From: Planctomycetia bacterium
GTDB taxonomy: Bacteria > Planctomycetota > Planctomycetia > Gemmatales > HRBIN36
Assembly: GCA_016795155.1 (NCBI GenBank)
Contig: JAEUIE010000033.1
Location: 1-64,000, forward strand
Reading direction: 5' to 3'
Length of the DNA stretch: 64,000 nucleotides
Position numbers and translations under genes: made by a program. Positions 36,019-47,025 of the stretch are shown piece by piece. Every line of letters starts with the position of its first letter. Within the stretch, counting starts at the first letter, position 1. Under the pieces are notes generated by a model, which worked only from the letters and a program-made list of their open reading frames with translations, was not told the origin of the DNA and did not search any database.

Positions 36019-36260
36019 CGATCACGATCCTCGCGGATGAGATCAACACTGTCACTGAACTTGATTCCCGTTGCTGCCAATCGCTCTCGAAAGGCATTGA
36101 TTCTGGCCCAAGGATCTATGGGTTTTGTTACTGCCCCGTTCACGGCTGGCTTGGGCCGCACAGACACTTCCACTTCAAATTCCAAATCAGGCTGGCTGAC
36201 TGGTATTTCGAGGTGCAGCTTGCCCTCAGCATCACTTGTTGAAGTCAGTACATAACTCAT
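36015..36260 (-). CDS. putative antitoxin partner of the PIN toxin
   Basis: 81 acidic-to-neutral residues that precede and overlap the PIN toxin gene by 4 nt (ATGA). The C-terminus (INAFRERLAATGIKFSDSVDLIREDRDR) resembles the toxin-wrapping tails of antitoxins. The N-terminal half is a short beta-rich segment with no VapB, Phd or AbrB motif that I recognise. Assigned by position; the DNA-binding fold is unidentified. Confidence 0.65.
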   Translation of the reverse strand: MSYVLTSTSDAEGKLHLEIPVSQPDLEFEVEVSVRPKPAVNGAVTKPIDPWARINAFRERLAATGIKFSDSVDLIREDRDR

Positions 36261-36342
36261 GACGAATTCCTCTCAAGTTGGATTATACCATGTATCCAGG
36301 CAAATTTGGAACTCAATCTGAACCTCGACAGCCAGTTGGTAA

Positions 36343-36675
36343 CTATTTCTTTCCTGATGCCGATGTTGATTGCCTCAGAAACTGTGATGCCCGTCTCACA
36401 CCGAAGCAAAGGACATAGGCCACTGCTGCTGTAATACAGATGAAGACCGGTGCTGCAATTCGTTCTGTACCTTCCAGCCCCTTGAGCGGGATGAAACATA
36501 ACGCTATCTGAATGACGAGTATGTAGTAAAAGATAAAGCCAATTATCCAGTCAATCCCACATGTCAGGCAGACAGCCACTATTGTAAACAGGCAATAAGT
36601 CAGTGTGCTCAGTGGATGTACGCCAAAAATGGCGTACACCAGTGGCGTAAGGAGCGTGGCAAGTATGACCACCAT
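36343..36675 (-). CDS. small membrane protein (110 aa)
   Basis: Almost entirely hydrophobic, with three to four predicted membrane helices: VVILATLLTPLVYAIFG, YCLFTIVAVCLTCGIDWIIGFIFYYILVI and IAAPVFICITAAVAYVLCFG. A basic C-terminal tail RRASQFLRQSTSASGKK faces the cytoplasm. No family recognised. The overlapping frame 36257-36499 has no comparable pattern and is rejected. Confidence 0.65.
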   Translation of the reverse strand: MVVILATLLTPLVYAIFGVHPLSTLTYCLFTIVAVCLTCGIDWIIGFIFYYILVIQIALCFIPLKGLEGTERIAAPVFICITAAVAYVLCFGVRRASQFLRQSTSASGKK

Positions 36676-36717
36676 GATGATGTAACGAGTCAGATAGGTA
36701 CTCTCCAGCTGTGCAAT

Positions 36718-37668
36718 TTACTTCCTAGTTGTTTTCATAAAACGAATGGTTTCTCGTCGACTGCTCTCCCCAATGGTGCTGGTTCGCGTATGTGTCATCT
36801 TTTCAAGCCATCCGTTTTTCAGATCAATAACAAAATCTGCATCATCTTCGATTGAGACACTTTTCGGAAAGTCATCCTTGGAAGCTGTCTTGCCTGCAAG
36901 AGATTCCAAGGTCTTCTTCAATGCTTTGGCGCCCTTCTCTGGATCAATTGTCTGCTTCCACCTGACTGTCCCCAATTGCTGTTTTTTATCGACAGACTTC
37001 AAAGTCAATACTGCTTTGGATGGAAATGGCTCTGATCCAGTGGGATTTGGCAAAACATCAGAATACTCAATTGATTCGCCAAGGCTAAGTGGGAAACCCA
37101 TCAACATAAAAAACATTTGAGGTTCCTTTGTTGCAAGGATTTCAACCTGTTCCCTGGTGCGCATCGTTGCAAGACTCTGCTTTTTGATAAACGCCAGTCT
37201 GACCTTGTCTTTTTCAGTGCGTGCAAGCCTTTCGATTGTAAGGTCAACTGTTTCATGCAACTTGATCTGAACATCTTTCCAATTTCTCACTCCTGAGTAC
37301 GCACCATCAGAATCAAGTTCGAGCTCGATCGGCAAGCTGTTGGTAATGTTCATAAACTTATGAAAGTATTGATCGTTCGCCAATTGAGCATTATCAACGG
37401 AGAGATTTCCCATTTTCCATTGAACGATAAAACCACCATCTTTGGATTTCTCCAATACTTCAAGATTAACTTGTGATTGAAACGTGACATTTGTTGGATT
37501 TCTTGGAGGTTTTTTTTCCACGACATTCTTTACATATTCGTAACTGACTTTGTCTCCGACTTTCCATTTCGGCAACAGTTCTATTTCCTTATCAAAACCA
37601 TCAGTCTGCCCGTAACAATTAGAAGCAATGAAAACACACCATGAGAAAGTCCAGAAGTATCTGAGCAT
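36718..37668 (-). CDS. hypothetical secreted protein (316 aa)
   Basis: Signal peptide MLRYFWTFSWCVFIASNCYG, then a soluble domain starting ELLPKWKVGDKVSYEYVKNVVEKKP. The repeated strand pattern (FIVQWKMGNL, LGTVRWKQTID, FVIDLKNGWLEKMTHTRT) suggests a beta-rich fold like the lipoprotein-barrel families described in planctomycetes. No catalytic motif. Codon use is A+T-richer than its neighbours. Transcribed alone on the minus strand. Confidence 0.7.
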   Translation of the reverse strand: MLRYFWTFSWCVFIASNCYGQTDGFDKEIELLPKWKVGDKVSYEYVKNVVEKKPPRNPTNVTFQSQVNLEVLEKSKDGGFIVQWKMGNLSVDNAQLANDQYFHKFMNITNSLPIELELDSDGAYSGVRNWKDVQIKLHETVDLTIERLARTEKDKVRLAFIKKQSLATMRTREQVEILATKEPQMFFMLMGFPLSLGESIEYSDVLPNPTGSEPFPSKAVLTLKSVDKKQQLGTVRWKQTIDPEKGAKALKKTLESLAGKTASKDDFPKSVSIEDDADFVIDLKNGWLEKMTHTRTSTIGESSRRETIRFMKTTRK

Positions 37669-37753
37669 GAGTTAATCCAACTGAGATTTCGTTGCAACCA
37701 GCATGTTTAACAATAATGGATGCACATTACTCAGTCAAAGATATTGCTCTGGC

Positions 37754-39457
37754 TTACGCCACAATCGACCGTCTCCGCTGCAGATAATCCCACACTACAT
37801 AGCGATCCAGATCTTTGCCTGCGACAAAGAACACTCGGCCTTTGGTGCTTTCCGCCAAGCGATACGCAAACCGTACATCCTCTTCCGACTGGTTCCAACT
37901 ACTCAAGAGAAAAATGTTGATCGTGATGCCTTCCCGTTCGCACAGCTTGGCTTCGCGCAGTGTCGCCTCTTCCGTGCGTCGATCAGGCGGATAGAGAAGG
38001 AACAGTTGGCTGCCTTCCATATGAGCTGTAGGCAAACCATCGGTAATCAGCACCACCTGGCGATTAGGCGTATCACGCCCAGAAAGAAACATTCGGGCTT
38101 GCTGCAACGCATGCTGAATGTTCGTAAAGTGTGGAGGCAAATCGAGTTCGCTGATATTCGGCTTACTCAGATCAGCCTTCAGCCTTACAACTGGCTGAAA
38201 CAGTGTTACTGGCTTGGGCAATAGTGATGCAATCTCAGAAGGATGCCGGGGCTTGGCCAGTGTGTACATCTCGATGAACTGGAGATAATCGCCGGGGAAT
38301 TCCTTGCGGATCAACCCTTCGAGCGCCAACGCCATCCGTTTCACACTGACATACAACCCGCCGTAACGCATGGAGCCTGACATATCAAGCAGCATGCAGG
38401 TGGCAGCCTTGGGGTTGTTCTTGGTCTTGTGCACCACAATATCGTCGGTGTGCAGCCGAAGTGGGCGTTCGTTGCCTTGCCGCAGCATACTGTTGATAAG
38501 CGTTTGCGGAATATCCATCTGCGCGACACTGTCGCCAAACTCGTAAGGCTTGGTCGCCTGCAGTTCGACCGCGCCTTCGCCAATGATTGGCCCCTGATGG
38601 CGACCGCTGCGACCTTCCTGCAACTGGCTGAATATCGTCGTAAGCACCTTGTTCTGAAAAAGCTTGATCGCCTTGGGCGTGAGCTTGAACCCGCCGGTGT
38701 TGGTGTCCCGTTCTAGCCCCTGTTGTTCCGCCAGGTCATTGAGATACTCATTGACTGCACGGGTCATGTTGCGAAGTTGTTCCAGATCTTCCTGCTCGGC
38801 ATAGCGCTCGAGTGCTTCCATATTGATGGTCGCCAGCCGGGCATTCTTCCGGGCCTCTTCGAGTTGCTTCAGCAACTCGTCAATCTCCAGCAATTCCTGT
38901 CGCACTTCGATGGCTGCCGGCACCGTCAGTTTTTCTTCGCCAGTGAATGTGTATCGACTTGCCAGGTCTTCCACTAGGTACTTCTGTCCGAGAATGTCAG
39001 ATAGTTTGACGACATGGCGAGCGAAGTCCTTGTCCTGCTTGCTGGCCGGGAAGTAAAGTTCTTCCAGTGCCGCCAGTTGTTCTTCAGCAATGGCTTGATG
39101 ATAATCTTTGCTCAGCTTGGCAGGTGGTTTACCTTTTTTGGCCTCGTCCTTGAACTGTTGGCTGGCCAACTTCTGCACATGTTCGGATTCATACGTCGCC
39201 AGAATCTTGGCTTTCCGTTCCCGCAAACGCTGCATGATGTTATCGATGCCGAATATGAATCCGTGAATCTGAGACGGATCAATTTCTATGGCATTGGCCA
39301 GTTCCTCTTCAGTAAACTCACGCATGTCGCCATAGTTCAGCATGTGTTCCATCGCAGCGGAAGCCATGTCAGGCGGCTCCGCAGTCGGGCTTGGGAACTG
39401 TACCGGATCATACTTCTGGTATGTATGGATTACGCCGCCGGGGGGGAGTTTGGACAT
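37754..39457 (-). CDS. VWA-domain protein (Mg-chelatase D-like)
   Basis: 567 residues from ATG 39457; a TTG at 39469 gives 4 more. The C-terminal third is a von Willebrand A domain with the MIDAS motif DMSGSM near residue 355, T in PHFTNIQHAL and D in LITDGLPTAH. The N-terminal two-thirds are helical and charged (RLRERKAKILATYESEHVQ, IDELLKQLEEARKNARLATIN). Such VWA proteins work with MoxR/Mg-chelatase-like AAA ATPases; the likely partner is 41706-43139 on the same strand, with a plus-strand antiporter between them. Precise role unknown. Confidence 0.85.
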   Translation of the reverse strand: MSKLPPGGVIHTYQKYDPVQFPSPTAEPPDMASAAMEHMLNYGDMREFTEEELANAIEIDPSQIHGFIFGIDNIMQRLRERKAKILATYESEHVQKLASQQFKDEAKKGKPPAKLSKDYHQAIAEEQLAALEELYFPASKQDKDFARHVVKLSDILGQKYLVEDLASRYTFTGEEKLTVPAAIEVRQELLEIDELLKQLEEARKNARLATINMEALERYAEQEDLEQLRNMTRAVNEYLNDLAEQQGLERDTNTGGFKLTPKAIKLFQNKVLTTIFSQLQEGRSGRHQGPIIGEGAVELQATKPYEFGDSVAQMDIPQTLINSMLRQGNERPLRLHTDDIVVHKTKNNPKAATCMLLDMSGSMRYGGLYVSVKRMALALEGLIRKEFPGDYLQFIEMYTLAKPRHPSEIASLLPKPVTLFQPVVRLKADLSKPNISELDLPPHFTNIQHALQQARMFLSGRDTPNRQVVLITDGLPTAHMEGSQLFLLYPPDRRTEEATLREAKLCEREGITINIFLLSSWNQSEEDVRFAYRLAESTKGRVFFVAGKDLDRYVVWDYLQRRRSIVA

Positions 39458-39649
39458 GGTGCCTGTCAATACAAGTGGTGAAACGCAAAGCCATATTGTT
39501 CCATGAAACCACGATTATCTCAAGCGGCTCAGCGTAATTACTATCAATCGCCTTTGGTGTATCATCAAGGGTACTCGCCTTTGTATTGGTATTCTCCATT
39601 CTAAGAGGCTACGATAAGAACGCGTAATTCCTCTCAAGGATTCAGTATC

Positions 39650-39937
39650 ATGGGTGGTTGGACACGTCTGGGGATAGTTCTCACGCTACTCTGGCTGATT
39701 GTTATCACACTCATCATACTCTTTGGTGTGTGGCCTTTGCTACAGGAAGAAGAAGCAACTCGTCCAGCCAAGTTGGAGCCACTCACTGCCGGACAATGGA
39801 CCATGCTCTACATTGCCAGCTTCGGGATCATGCCACCGTTATTCATCTGGTTCCTTGCAGCGATGGCCGCCTTCGTCGTGCCCTGGATACGTGCTGGCTT
39901 TGAAGATATTCGCCAAGCTGGCGGAAGCTCCGAATGA
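39650..39937 (+). CDS. small two-helix membrane protein (95 aa)
   Basis: ATG at 39650. Two strong hydrophobic segments: LGIVLTLLWLIVITLIILFGVW (residues about 7-28) and MLYIASFGIMPPLFIWFLAAMAAFVVPWI (about 52-80), separated by an acidic loop. No family recognised. It lies divergent from the VWA gene and upstream of the Na+/H+ antiporter on the same strand. Confidence 0.6.
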   Translation: MGGWTRLGIVLTLLWLIVITLIILFGVWPLLQEEEATRPAKLEPLTAGQWTMLYIASFGIMPPLFIWFLAAMAAFVVPWIRAGFEDIRQAGGSSE

Positions 39938-40079
39938 CTTTCGATTTCAATACCGACATGCCGATCACAGGTTGGCCTAGCCTCATCACCACCCTCAACA
40001 CTATGATGTCTCTCCAGCATGGCAATCCGGAGACTGCGACCGGTTGCCATGTTCTCGTTGTGTAGAAGGTTTGAATTGC

Positions 40080-41702
40080 ATGGAAACAGAAGTACCCATT
40101 GTTTTGGGTCTGATGACGCTAGTGATGTTGCTCTCACTGCTGGCTCCCCGGTTGCGCGTGCCGGTGCCTACGCTCATGGTGCTGGGGGGGTTGTGCATCA
40201 GCTTAATTCCCGGTTTACCTCAGGTAGTATTGCCGCCCAACCTGGTGTTCCTGGTGTTTCTTCCGCCGCTCCTTTACTCTGCAGCGTGGCATCTTCCCTG
40301 GCATGGTTTCAAACGCAATATCCGGCCGATTCTGCAATTGGCCATCGGCCTGGTAGTGTTAACAGCCTTGTGTGTGATGGCAGTCATGCAATGGGTAGTG
40401 CCCGAGATGCCTTGGGCATTGGCCTTGGCTCTTGGCGGTATTCTTGGACCGCCTGATGCTATTGCTGCTACTTCGGTAACTCGTGGCCTGGGCGTTCCAA
40501 GCAGGATCATGACCATTCTCGAAGGGGAAAGCCTGGTCAACGATGCCACCGGCCTGGTCATTTTCAGGCTGGGTATTGCTGCCATGCTGACAGGTACCTT
40601 TGTCCTGATAGATGCAGTCCAATTGTTTCTCATTGCTGCACTGGGCGGTGTGGCAGTGGGCCTGGTGCTTGGCTGGGTTGTCGGCAAAGCTCATCGCCTG
40701 CTGAACGATGTAACCATTGAAACCGTGTTGACGCTGATTACACCATATGCTGCTTACCTGATGGCTGAACACCTCCATGTTTCCGGCGTGTTGGCAACGG
40801 TTACTGTGGGCATCATGGTTTGCCGCAAGCAGGATGAATACTTTTCACCCCGCATGCGATTGCAGGCTACTGCCGTCTGGAGCACCATTGATTTTGTTCT
40901 GAACGGGCTGGCATTTGTGCTGATCGGTTTGCAGTTACCCGCAGTACTCAAACAACTCTCCAACGACAGTGCACTCTATACCACCCTGTTTGCTACAGTG
41001 GCAGTATACCTGACCGTCGTACTGGTCAGGTTACTCTGGATTTACCCCTCCGCCTGGATTCCGCGAGCACTTTTCAAGTGGATTCGCAAGCGTGATCCCA
41101 TGCCACCTGTGAAATATCTCGTGGTCATCGGCTGGTGCGGTATGCGTGGCGTGGTATCCCTTGCTGCAGCACTGGCCATTCCTGAAATCACCAATGAAGG
41201 TACACGGTTTCCCTATCGGGGCATGTTGCTGGCCATAACCTTTGGCGTGGTCTTAGGCACGCTCTTCATTCAAGGTTTGACGTTAGCTCCGTTGCTCCGA
41301 CTTCTCGGCTTGTATGATGCAAAGGCAAGTTCAGATGAACACGAAATCCAGATACAACTCGACCTGGTTGCCAGTGCAATTTCGTTTCTGGAACAGAAGG
41401 CAGGCGAGCACCCCGATCATCAGAGCCTGATCAGGAAGCTACGCGAGCATTTTGAAAGGCAAGGCGAGATCACTGCAAGCCAACTGACGATGATGAGTCT
41501 TTCTGCAGAAGATGCACGCGCCTTCGCTCGCCCCAGCCTCGAACTATTCCTGGGCGCTATCCGAGCCCAGCGGAAAAAACTGAAACACCTGCACGATGAA
41601 GGAGAAATTCACGGCGAAGCCCATCAGCGCCTGCTCGATTCACTCGATATGGACGAATCCCGCTTCCGCCATGTCTTCGCTTCGCAGTTGCGGAAGAAGT
41701 AG
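40080..41702 (+). CDS. CPA1-family Na+/H+ antiporter
   Basis: 540 residues from ATG 40080, with AAGG about 10 nt upstream; the 12 codons before it are rejected. About twelve membrane helices are visible. The CPA1 signatures are LVFLVFLPPLLYSAAWHL, GGILGPPDAIAATSV and LEGESLVNDATGLVIF, with the transport Asp in NDATG, then IGWCGMRGVVSLAAALAIP. A cytoplasmic C-terminal helix-rich tail begins near residue 415. It exchanges Na+ (or K+) for protons. The gene is inserted between the VWA and AAA genes, on the opposite strand. Confidence 0.93.
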   Translation: METEVPIVLGLMTLVMLLSLLAPRLRVPVPTLMVLGGLCISLIPGLPQVVLPPNLVFLVFLPPLLYSAAWHLPWHGFKRNIRPILQLAIGLVVLTALCVMAVMQWVVPEMPWALALALGGILGPPDAIAATSVTRGLGVPSRIMTILEGESLVNDATGLVIFRLGIAAMLTGTFVLIDAVQLFLIAALGGVAVGLVLGWVVGKAHRLLNDVTIETVLTLITPYAAYLMAEHLHVSGVLATVTVGIMVCRKQDEYFSPRMRLQATAVWSTIDFVLNGLAFVLIGLQLPAVLKQLSNDSALYTTLFATVAVYLTVVLVRLLWIYPSAWIPRALFKWIRKRDPMPPVKYLVVIGWCGMRGVVSLAAALAIPEITNEGTRFPYRGMLLAITFGVVLGTLFIQGLTLAPLLRLLGLYDAKASSDEHEIQIQLDLVASAISFLEQKAGEHPDHQSLIRKLREHFERQGEITASQLTMMSLSAEDARAFARPSLELFLGAIRAQRKKLKHLHDEGEIHGEAHQRLLDSLDMDESRFRHVFASQLRKK

Positions 41703-41705
41703 GGG

Positions 41706-43139
<1,434 letters not shown>

Positions 43140-43253
43140 CGAGGTGTCTCGTATCAAGGAAAGGGACAATGCGCCATTCTACGCAGCATGACCAAAGTTT
43201 TTGTAAAAAATACGCTTCGTTCTTCAATTCAATTGGATTCACAACATTCGCGG

Positions 43254-43748
43254 TTATTCAACGGTTCTTGGCATTACTTCCAGCGGTCCAACATCCACTT
43301 CCTGAACCTTATCCTTCGGACTGTCCAGATATGCCTGCAGCATGATCTGGGCTGCCACCTTGTCGAGTTGCTTCTTCCGCTGCGAGGCCTTGAGTCCACC
43401 TGCTTTCAATTCATCCCAAGCGAATGCTGAACTGAACCGTTCATCACAATAGAGCACAGGCAAGCCGGTAATCTGTTTCAACCAGTCGCCATAGGCTCTC
43501 ACTTGTAGTGACTTCTTGCTCTCCGCCCCACTCATGTGCACCGGTAAGCCCATCACCAGCCCCACGATCCGCTCTTTCTTCACCAGCTGCAAATAATACT
43601 CCGCCTCCTGCTCACGCTTCTGCCGTTCGTAGATCAATAACGGCACCGCGATCTTCTGATCCCGATCACAAATCGCCAAGCCGACGCGTACCGTGCCGAA
43701 GTCGATGCCGAGAAGTGGGCCGATGGGTCGTTTGCCAGTGTGATGCAT
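43254..43748 (-). CDS. ruvX: putative pre-16S rRNA nuclease / Holliday junction resolvase RuvX (YqgF)
   Basis: 164 residues from ATG 43748, the point where MHHTGKRPIGPLLGIDFGTVRVGLAICD begins to match the family; upstream codons in the same frame are not used. The RNase H-like fold shows acidic residues in GIDFGTVRVG, the LVMGLPVHMSG loop, YCDERFSSAFAW and C-terminal DKVAAQIMLQAYLDS. YqgF proteins process 16S rRNA 5' ends. It lies upstream of the AAA ATPase gene on the same strand. Confidence 0.9.
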   Translation of the reverse strand: MHHTGKRPIGPLLGIDFGTVRVGLAICDRDQKIAVPLLIYERQKREQEAEYYLQLVKKERIVGLVMGLPVHMSGAESKKSLQVRAYGDWLKQITGLPVLYCDERFSSAFAWDELKAGGLKASQRKKQLDKVAAQIMLQAYLDSPKDKVQEVDVGPLEVMPRTVE

Positions 43749-43860
43749 GTGTATTAGTGTATTCTTCAGTGGGCAAACATTCAGTTCCATAGTCGAACGA
43801 CTGGCAGATATTATTGCCCATCGGGTATTTACCACACTGTACACTGGTATGACATCTGAA

Positions 43861-43898
43861 TTGGCACGGTTAGCGTGCTTACACGCAAACCATGGCGC
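43861..43898. repeat. single-unit palindromic repeat
   Basis: GGCACGGTTAGCGTG (43863-43877), loop CTTA, then CACGCAAACCATGGC (43882-43896). The stem carries the same A/A internal mismatch (GTTAGC against GCAAAC) as the second hairpins at 8497-8530 and 59442-59479, so it belongs to the same family. Confidence 0.7.
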
Positions 43899-44052
43899 CC
43901 GAGCGTCAGGACTACTTTTTCTTTGTCACCAAATCTGGAAATCGCCAATCGATCATGACGACCTTCATGCATACCTGAGCATAATCCATTTAGATTTTGA
44001 CAATTGAAGCTGATTCGTTCAGAATGTCGGCCAGTCTTCGAAGGTTCGGAAC

Positions 44053-44802
44053 ATGTCCAATACTGCATCAACATCGTTACATGGTTTTCTTCGAGCAGTC
44101 ATCCCGTGGGGCATCGTGATGACAATCCTGGTGCTGGTTGGAATCAGCCTGCACCTGATTACAGGAGTTGCATTCAAATGGGGCCTGCTGTTTTTTGGCG
44201 CCTTCTTTGCGGGTATAGGTGGCACGTTTCTGTTTGGATTGATCAAAGGGTGGACATGGATTGAGAAGACACCCGTTTATAAAAACTGGCAGACACTATT
44301 AGGTGACAAGTTTGCCAAGCCTCTGTTGTTCATTCTGATGACCCTAATTGTGATGGTTGGTACTATTACAGTGGCGTTACCTGCGTTCATGGGTAAGCCA
44401 CAATCCAAGGTCGCGCAGGAATATCCGCTTCCCAACTTGCCCATAGTTAGGCCGAAAGGTCCCAGCAACAAAAGCAGAATCATGGATGTCAAAGATCCTG
44501 CTTACGTGGAAACCATCAAGAAAGAGTTGCAGTCAGAACAGGAGCATAACGAAGCGTTCCGATCCATGCTGAGAGGCCTTTCCCATTCGCACACTCCACA
44601 AAAAACGCTGACTGAATTGAATGAGTTGCTGTTCAGTCAGTTTAAAACTGCTGACCTGGAAACACAACGATATGTTGCCAGTAGTCTGAATTCGTTTGGC
44701 ACGAAAGCTGATATCCCCAAGATTGAAAAACTGATCAAGGAAGCCACGGATGACGAAGTTAAAAAACAAGCAAAGCGATGCATTGAATATATTTTGTGGT
44801 AG
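44053..44802 (+). CDS. hypothetical membrane protein with HEAT-like C-terminus
   Basis: 249 residues. Three membrane helices: AVIPWGIVMTILVLVGISLHLITG, GLLFFGAFFAGIGGTFLFGLI and PLLFILMTLIVMVGTITVALPAFM. The C-terminal 100 residues are soluble and helical (LTELNELLFSQFKTADLETQRYVASSLNSFGTKADIPKIEKLI), like one or two HEAT repeats. No family recognised. It ends next to a decayed kinase fragment on the opposite strand. Confidence 0.65.
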   Translation: MSNTASTSLHGFLRAVIPWGIVMTILVLVGISLHLITGVAFKWGLLFFGAFFAGIGGTFLFGLIKGWTWIEKTPVYKNWQTLLGDKFAKPLLFILMTLIVMVGTITVALPAFMGKPQSKVAQEYPLPNLPIVRPKGPSNKSRIMDVKDPAYVETIKKELQSEQEHNEAFRSMLRGLSHSHTPQKTLTELNELLFSQFKTADLETQRYVASSLNSFGTKADIPKIEKLIKEATDDEVKKQAKRCIEYILW

Positions 44803-44819
44803 TGAGGAAGTCCGGGTGC

Positions 44820-45170
44820 CAAAACCAAATCACCAGTCTGTTGTTTCGTGGCATTGCTTAAACCCTGGACAGATTGCTGGACTTCCTCGTCGTTGATCTG
44901 CTGGAGAGATGCAGACAGCGAGCCGTTATAGGACAGAGTAAGCAGGCACCGGCGGGCATCTTCGCCATAAGCTTTGAGGTGCTCATCCACCACGGCATCG
45001 AGTAATGCAGCGGGGGTGGTGGAGAGAATGTGGTGCTTGATCAGAATGGCACTCAGCTAAAGATGTTTCTCGAGAACCCAATGGTTCATTGCCTGGATGA
45101 GTTCATCACCCTGGATGAAATTCATTTGAACAGCAAGGATGTCCACCAGCAGATTGCGAGCTGTGGACAT
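44820..45170 (-). pseudogene. N-terminal module of a Ser/Thr kinase, copy 1, with internal stop
   Basis: From an ATG at 45170 the minus strand reads MSTARNLLVDILAVQMNFIQ, continues to WVLEKHL and meets a TAG at 45059-45057. The reading then resumes in the same frame with LSAILIKHHILSTT and stays similar until about 44840. It is nearly the same as residues 1-110 of 49330-49872, where the stop position is a serine codon (TCG). This module precedes the kinase domain in Gemmata-type Ser/Thr kinases; no kinase domain follows here. It is a remnant. Confidence 0.8.
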
Positions 45171-45409
45171 GGTTGCCAATACAGTCGAAAGTTACTTGAC
45201 AATGACCATATCAAAAATGGAGAATGTGGTTCCACTGATGGATTAAGTTTCGTTAATTTGGCACATGGTGGATCAGAAATAAAAAATTGAGCCTGGTGAA
45301 TCTACCCAGATTGCCAAAACGAATCATTTCTTCGCATGCATATGCCTTCATCTCTAGCCGGTAATGCTTCATGCAACCTGGCTATGCTTCTTTTTCTATG
45401 GAGTTGATC

Positions 45410-46716
45410 ATGCGTCGTTATGCGACTTCGTCTCGCTCCCTGTTCCATTTTCCTCGATTCCGTCCCATGTTTGATGTATTGGAAGCTCGCGATGTACCCG
45501 CTGCCGGGCTTCAAATCATCCACAACTCTCCTTACGAAATAGCTGCAGAGGTCGATATCTATGTGAATGATGACCTGCTGCTCGATAATGTTGCCTACCA
45601 GCAGGCAACTGGTTTTCTCAATGTTCCCTCAGGTGTCGATCTGAATGTAGCCATTGCACCAGGCAACTCCGCTTCTTCCGCTGATGCAGTTTTCAGCACG
45701 ACAGTGAACCTCGAAGATGGGAAAAACTACGTAGCTGTCGCACTGGGTGATCCGCTTTCGGCAGACCCCGCAACAGCCTTTGGTTTAGCAGTAACCTAAA
45801 AGGGCGAACGACAGGCAGTTCTGCCAGCGACGTGGATGTGCTCATTCTGCATGGCACGCCCGATGCACCAACGGTGGATGTGGTTGCCCGTGGCGTGGGA
45901 ACGCTTGTGAATAATTTCTCTTTCCGTGAATTTGCCAATGGTGGCGATTACCTGACCGTGCCGCCTGGAAACTTTTCTCTCGACATCACGCTGGCCAATG
46001 GTCGCACGCTGGTTCGCAGCTTCGGGGCAGACCTCACTGGGCTGGCAGGTGGTGCTGCCGTCGTGATGGCGACAGGCCTGGTCAACCCCGGCACCACCGG
46101 AAATGATTTCGGTCTGCTGGCTGTTTTCGCAGACGGTACCACCGCCCTTTTGCCTGTTCTGGAAAACGTGGTTAACGGTACCAGCAAGAATGACAAAATC
46201 AAAATCGAAGAAGGCAACGGCGTTTATACCGTAACCGTCAACCGCACCACCAGTACGTTCCTGGCATTGACCAATCCATCGATCACTATCAATGGTCTTG
46301 GTGGAAATGACAAGATTGATGGCAGCCGGGTCAATACCATTAGCCTGACCATCAACGGTGGAAGCGGCAATGATAAGATCTGGGGTGGCAACGCTGATGA
46401 CCTTCTCTTCGGCAATGATGGCAACGACAGGATCTTTGGTGGCCGAGGCAACGATCTGCTCAACGGCGGCAACGGCAACGATAAACTCTACGGTGAGGAT
46501 GGCGATGACATCCTCGAAGGTGGCAACGGGCGAGATTATCTCAACGGTGGCCGCGGTGTGAACCAGTTACTGGGCGGTGCCGACAACGATATCCTTCGCG
46601 CTCTTCGAGGCAGCATCAACACCTTCGATGGTGGCACTGGCAGGAACATCATCTTCCTGGTCTCAGGATCTGATGTTGTCATCAACAGCGGCGGGCGGGA
46701 TAAGATTATTCGCTGA
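45410..46716 (+). pseudogene. DUF4397/RTX-repeat surface protein with frameshift
   Basis: Start at ATG 45410 with GGAG 6 nt upstream. Residues about 17-32 include FDVLEARDVPA, the N-terminal motif shared by Gemmataceae exported proteins. A DUF4397-like domain (IIHNSP, VDIYVND, FLNVPSGVDLNVAIAPG) ends in a TAA at 45797. The second DUF4397 copy (DVDVLILHGTPDAPTVDVV) continues in another frame from near 45790, and the join is consistent with a single-base shift. From 46330 on, RTX calcium-binding nonapeptides follow (GGSGNDKI, GGRGNDLL, GGNGNDKL, GEDGDDIL). Sequencing error, programmed shift or real decay cannot be separated here. Confidence 0.8.
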
Positions 46717-46775
46717 TGCACGGTAATCAATTGATTGAAGACCCTCTCTTCCGAATGGGGGAGAGGTTTTCAGTT

Positions 46776-46982
46776 GTGAACGGGTTGAAATGGTTCCACA
46801 GACGTTGTGCATGTTTGCATAGCAAACCCTTTGACAAGCTATGCGGTGTGTTAGATAATCAGGATCACCACGGGCCTGCAAAGTGGGGCGTTTATGCTTC
46901 AGCTATTGCTGCAGGAATCGGTTTCCTGACTGCAGCAGCAACGGGCCTGCACATCGCACGACATCGCCGAACTGAACAATAG
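46776..46982 (+). CDS. possible small membrane protein (68 aa)
   Basis: The frame is open from 46716, where a TGATG overlaps the RTX gene stop, but the first part spans a CCTCTC/GAGAGG hairpin repeat, so I place the start at GTG 46776. The C-terminal half (WGVYASAIAAGIGFLTAAATGLHIARHRRTEQ) looks like a single membrane helix with a basic tail. No family recognised; the start is uncertain. Confidence 0.4.
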   Translation: MNGLKWFHRRCACLHSKPFDKLCGVLDNQDHHGPAKWGVYASAIAAGIGFLTAAATGLHIARHRRTEQ

Positions 46983-47025
46983 TCGGGAGAACTTCGGTTA
47001 CTCGCAAAAATAATAATGCGGTGAA

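Noticed and set aside
36257-36499. 80-codon frame overlapping the small membrane gene
   Set aside because: Out of frame with the better membrane protein and lacking any recognisable feature.
43861-43898. Possible sigma-54 promoter (TTGGCACGG)
   Set aside because: The -12 GC falls at the wrong spacing (8 or 12 nt instead of 10), and the same sequence occurs as the arm of a palindromic repeat elsewhere.
43829-44074. Minus-strand open frame of 81 codons
   Set aside because: It translates through the palindromic repeat and the start of the plus-strand membrane gene; no protein-like pattern.
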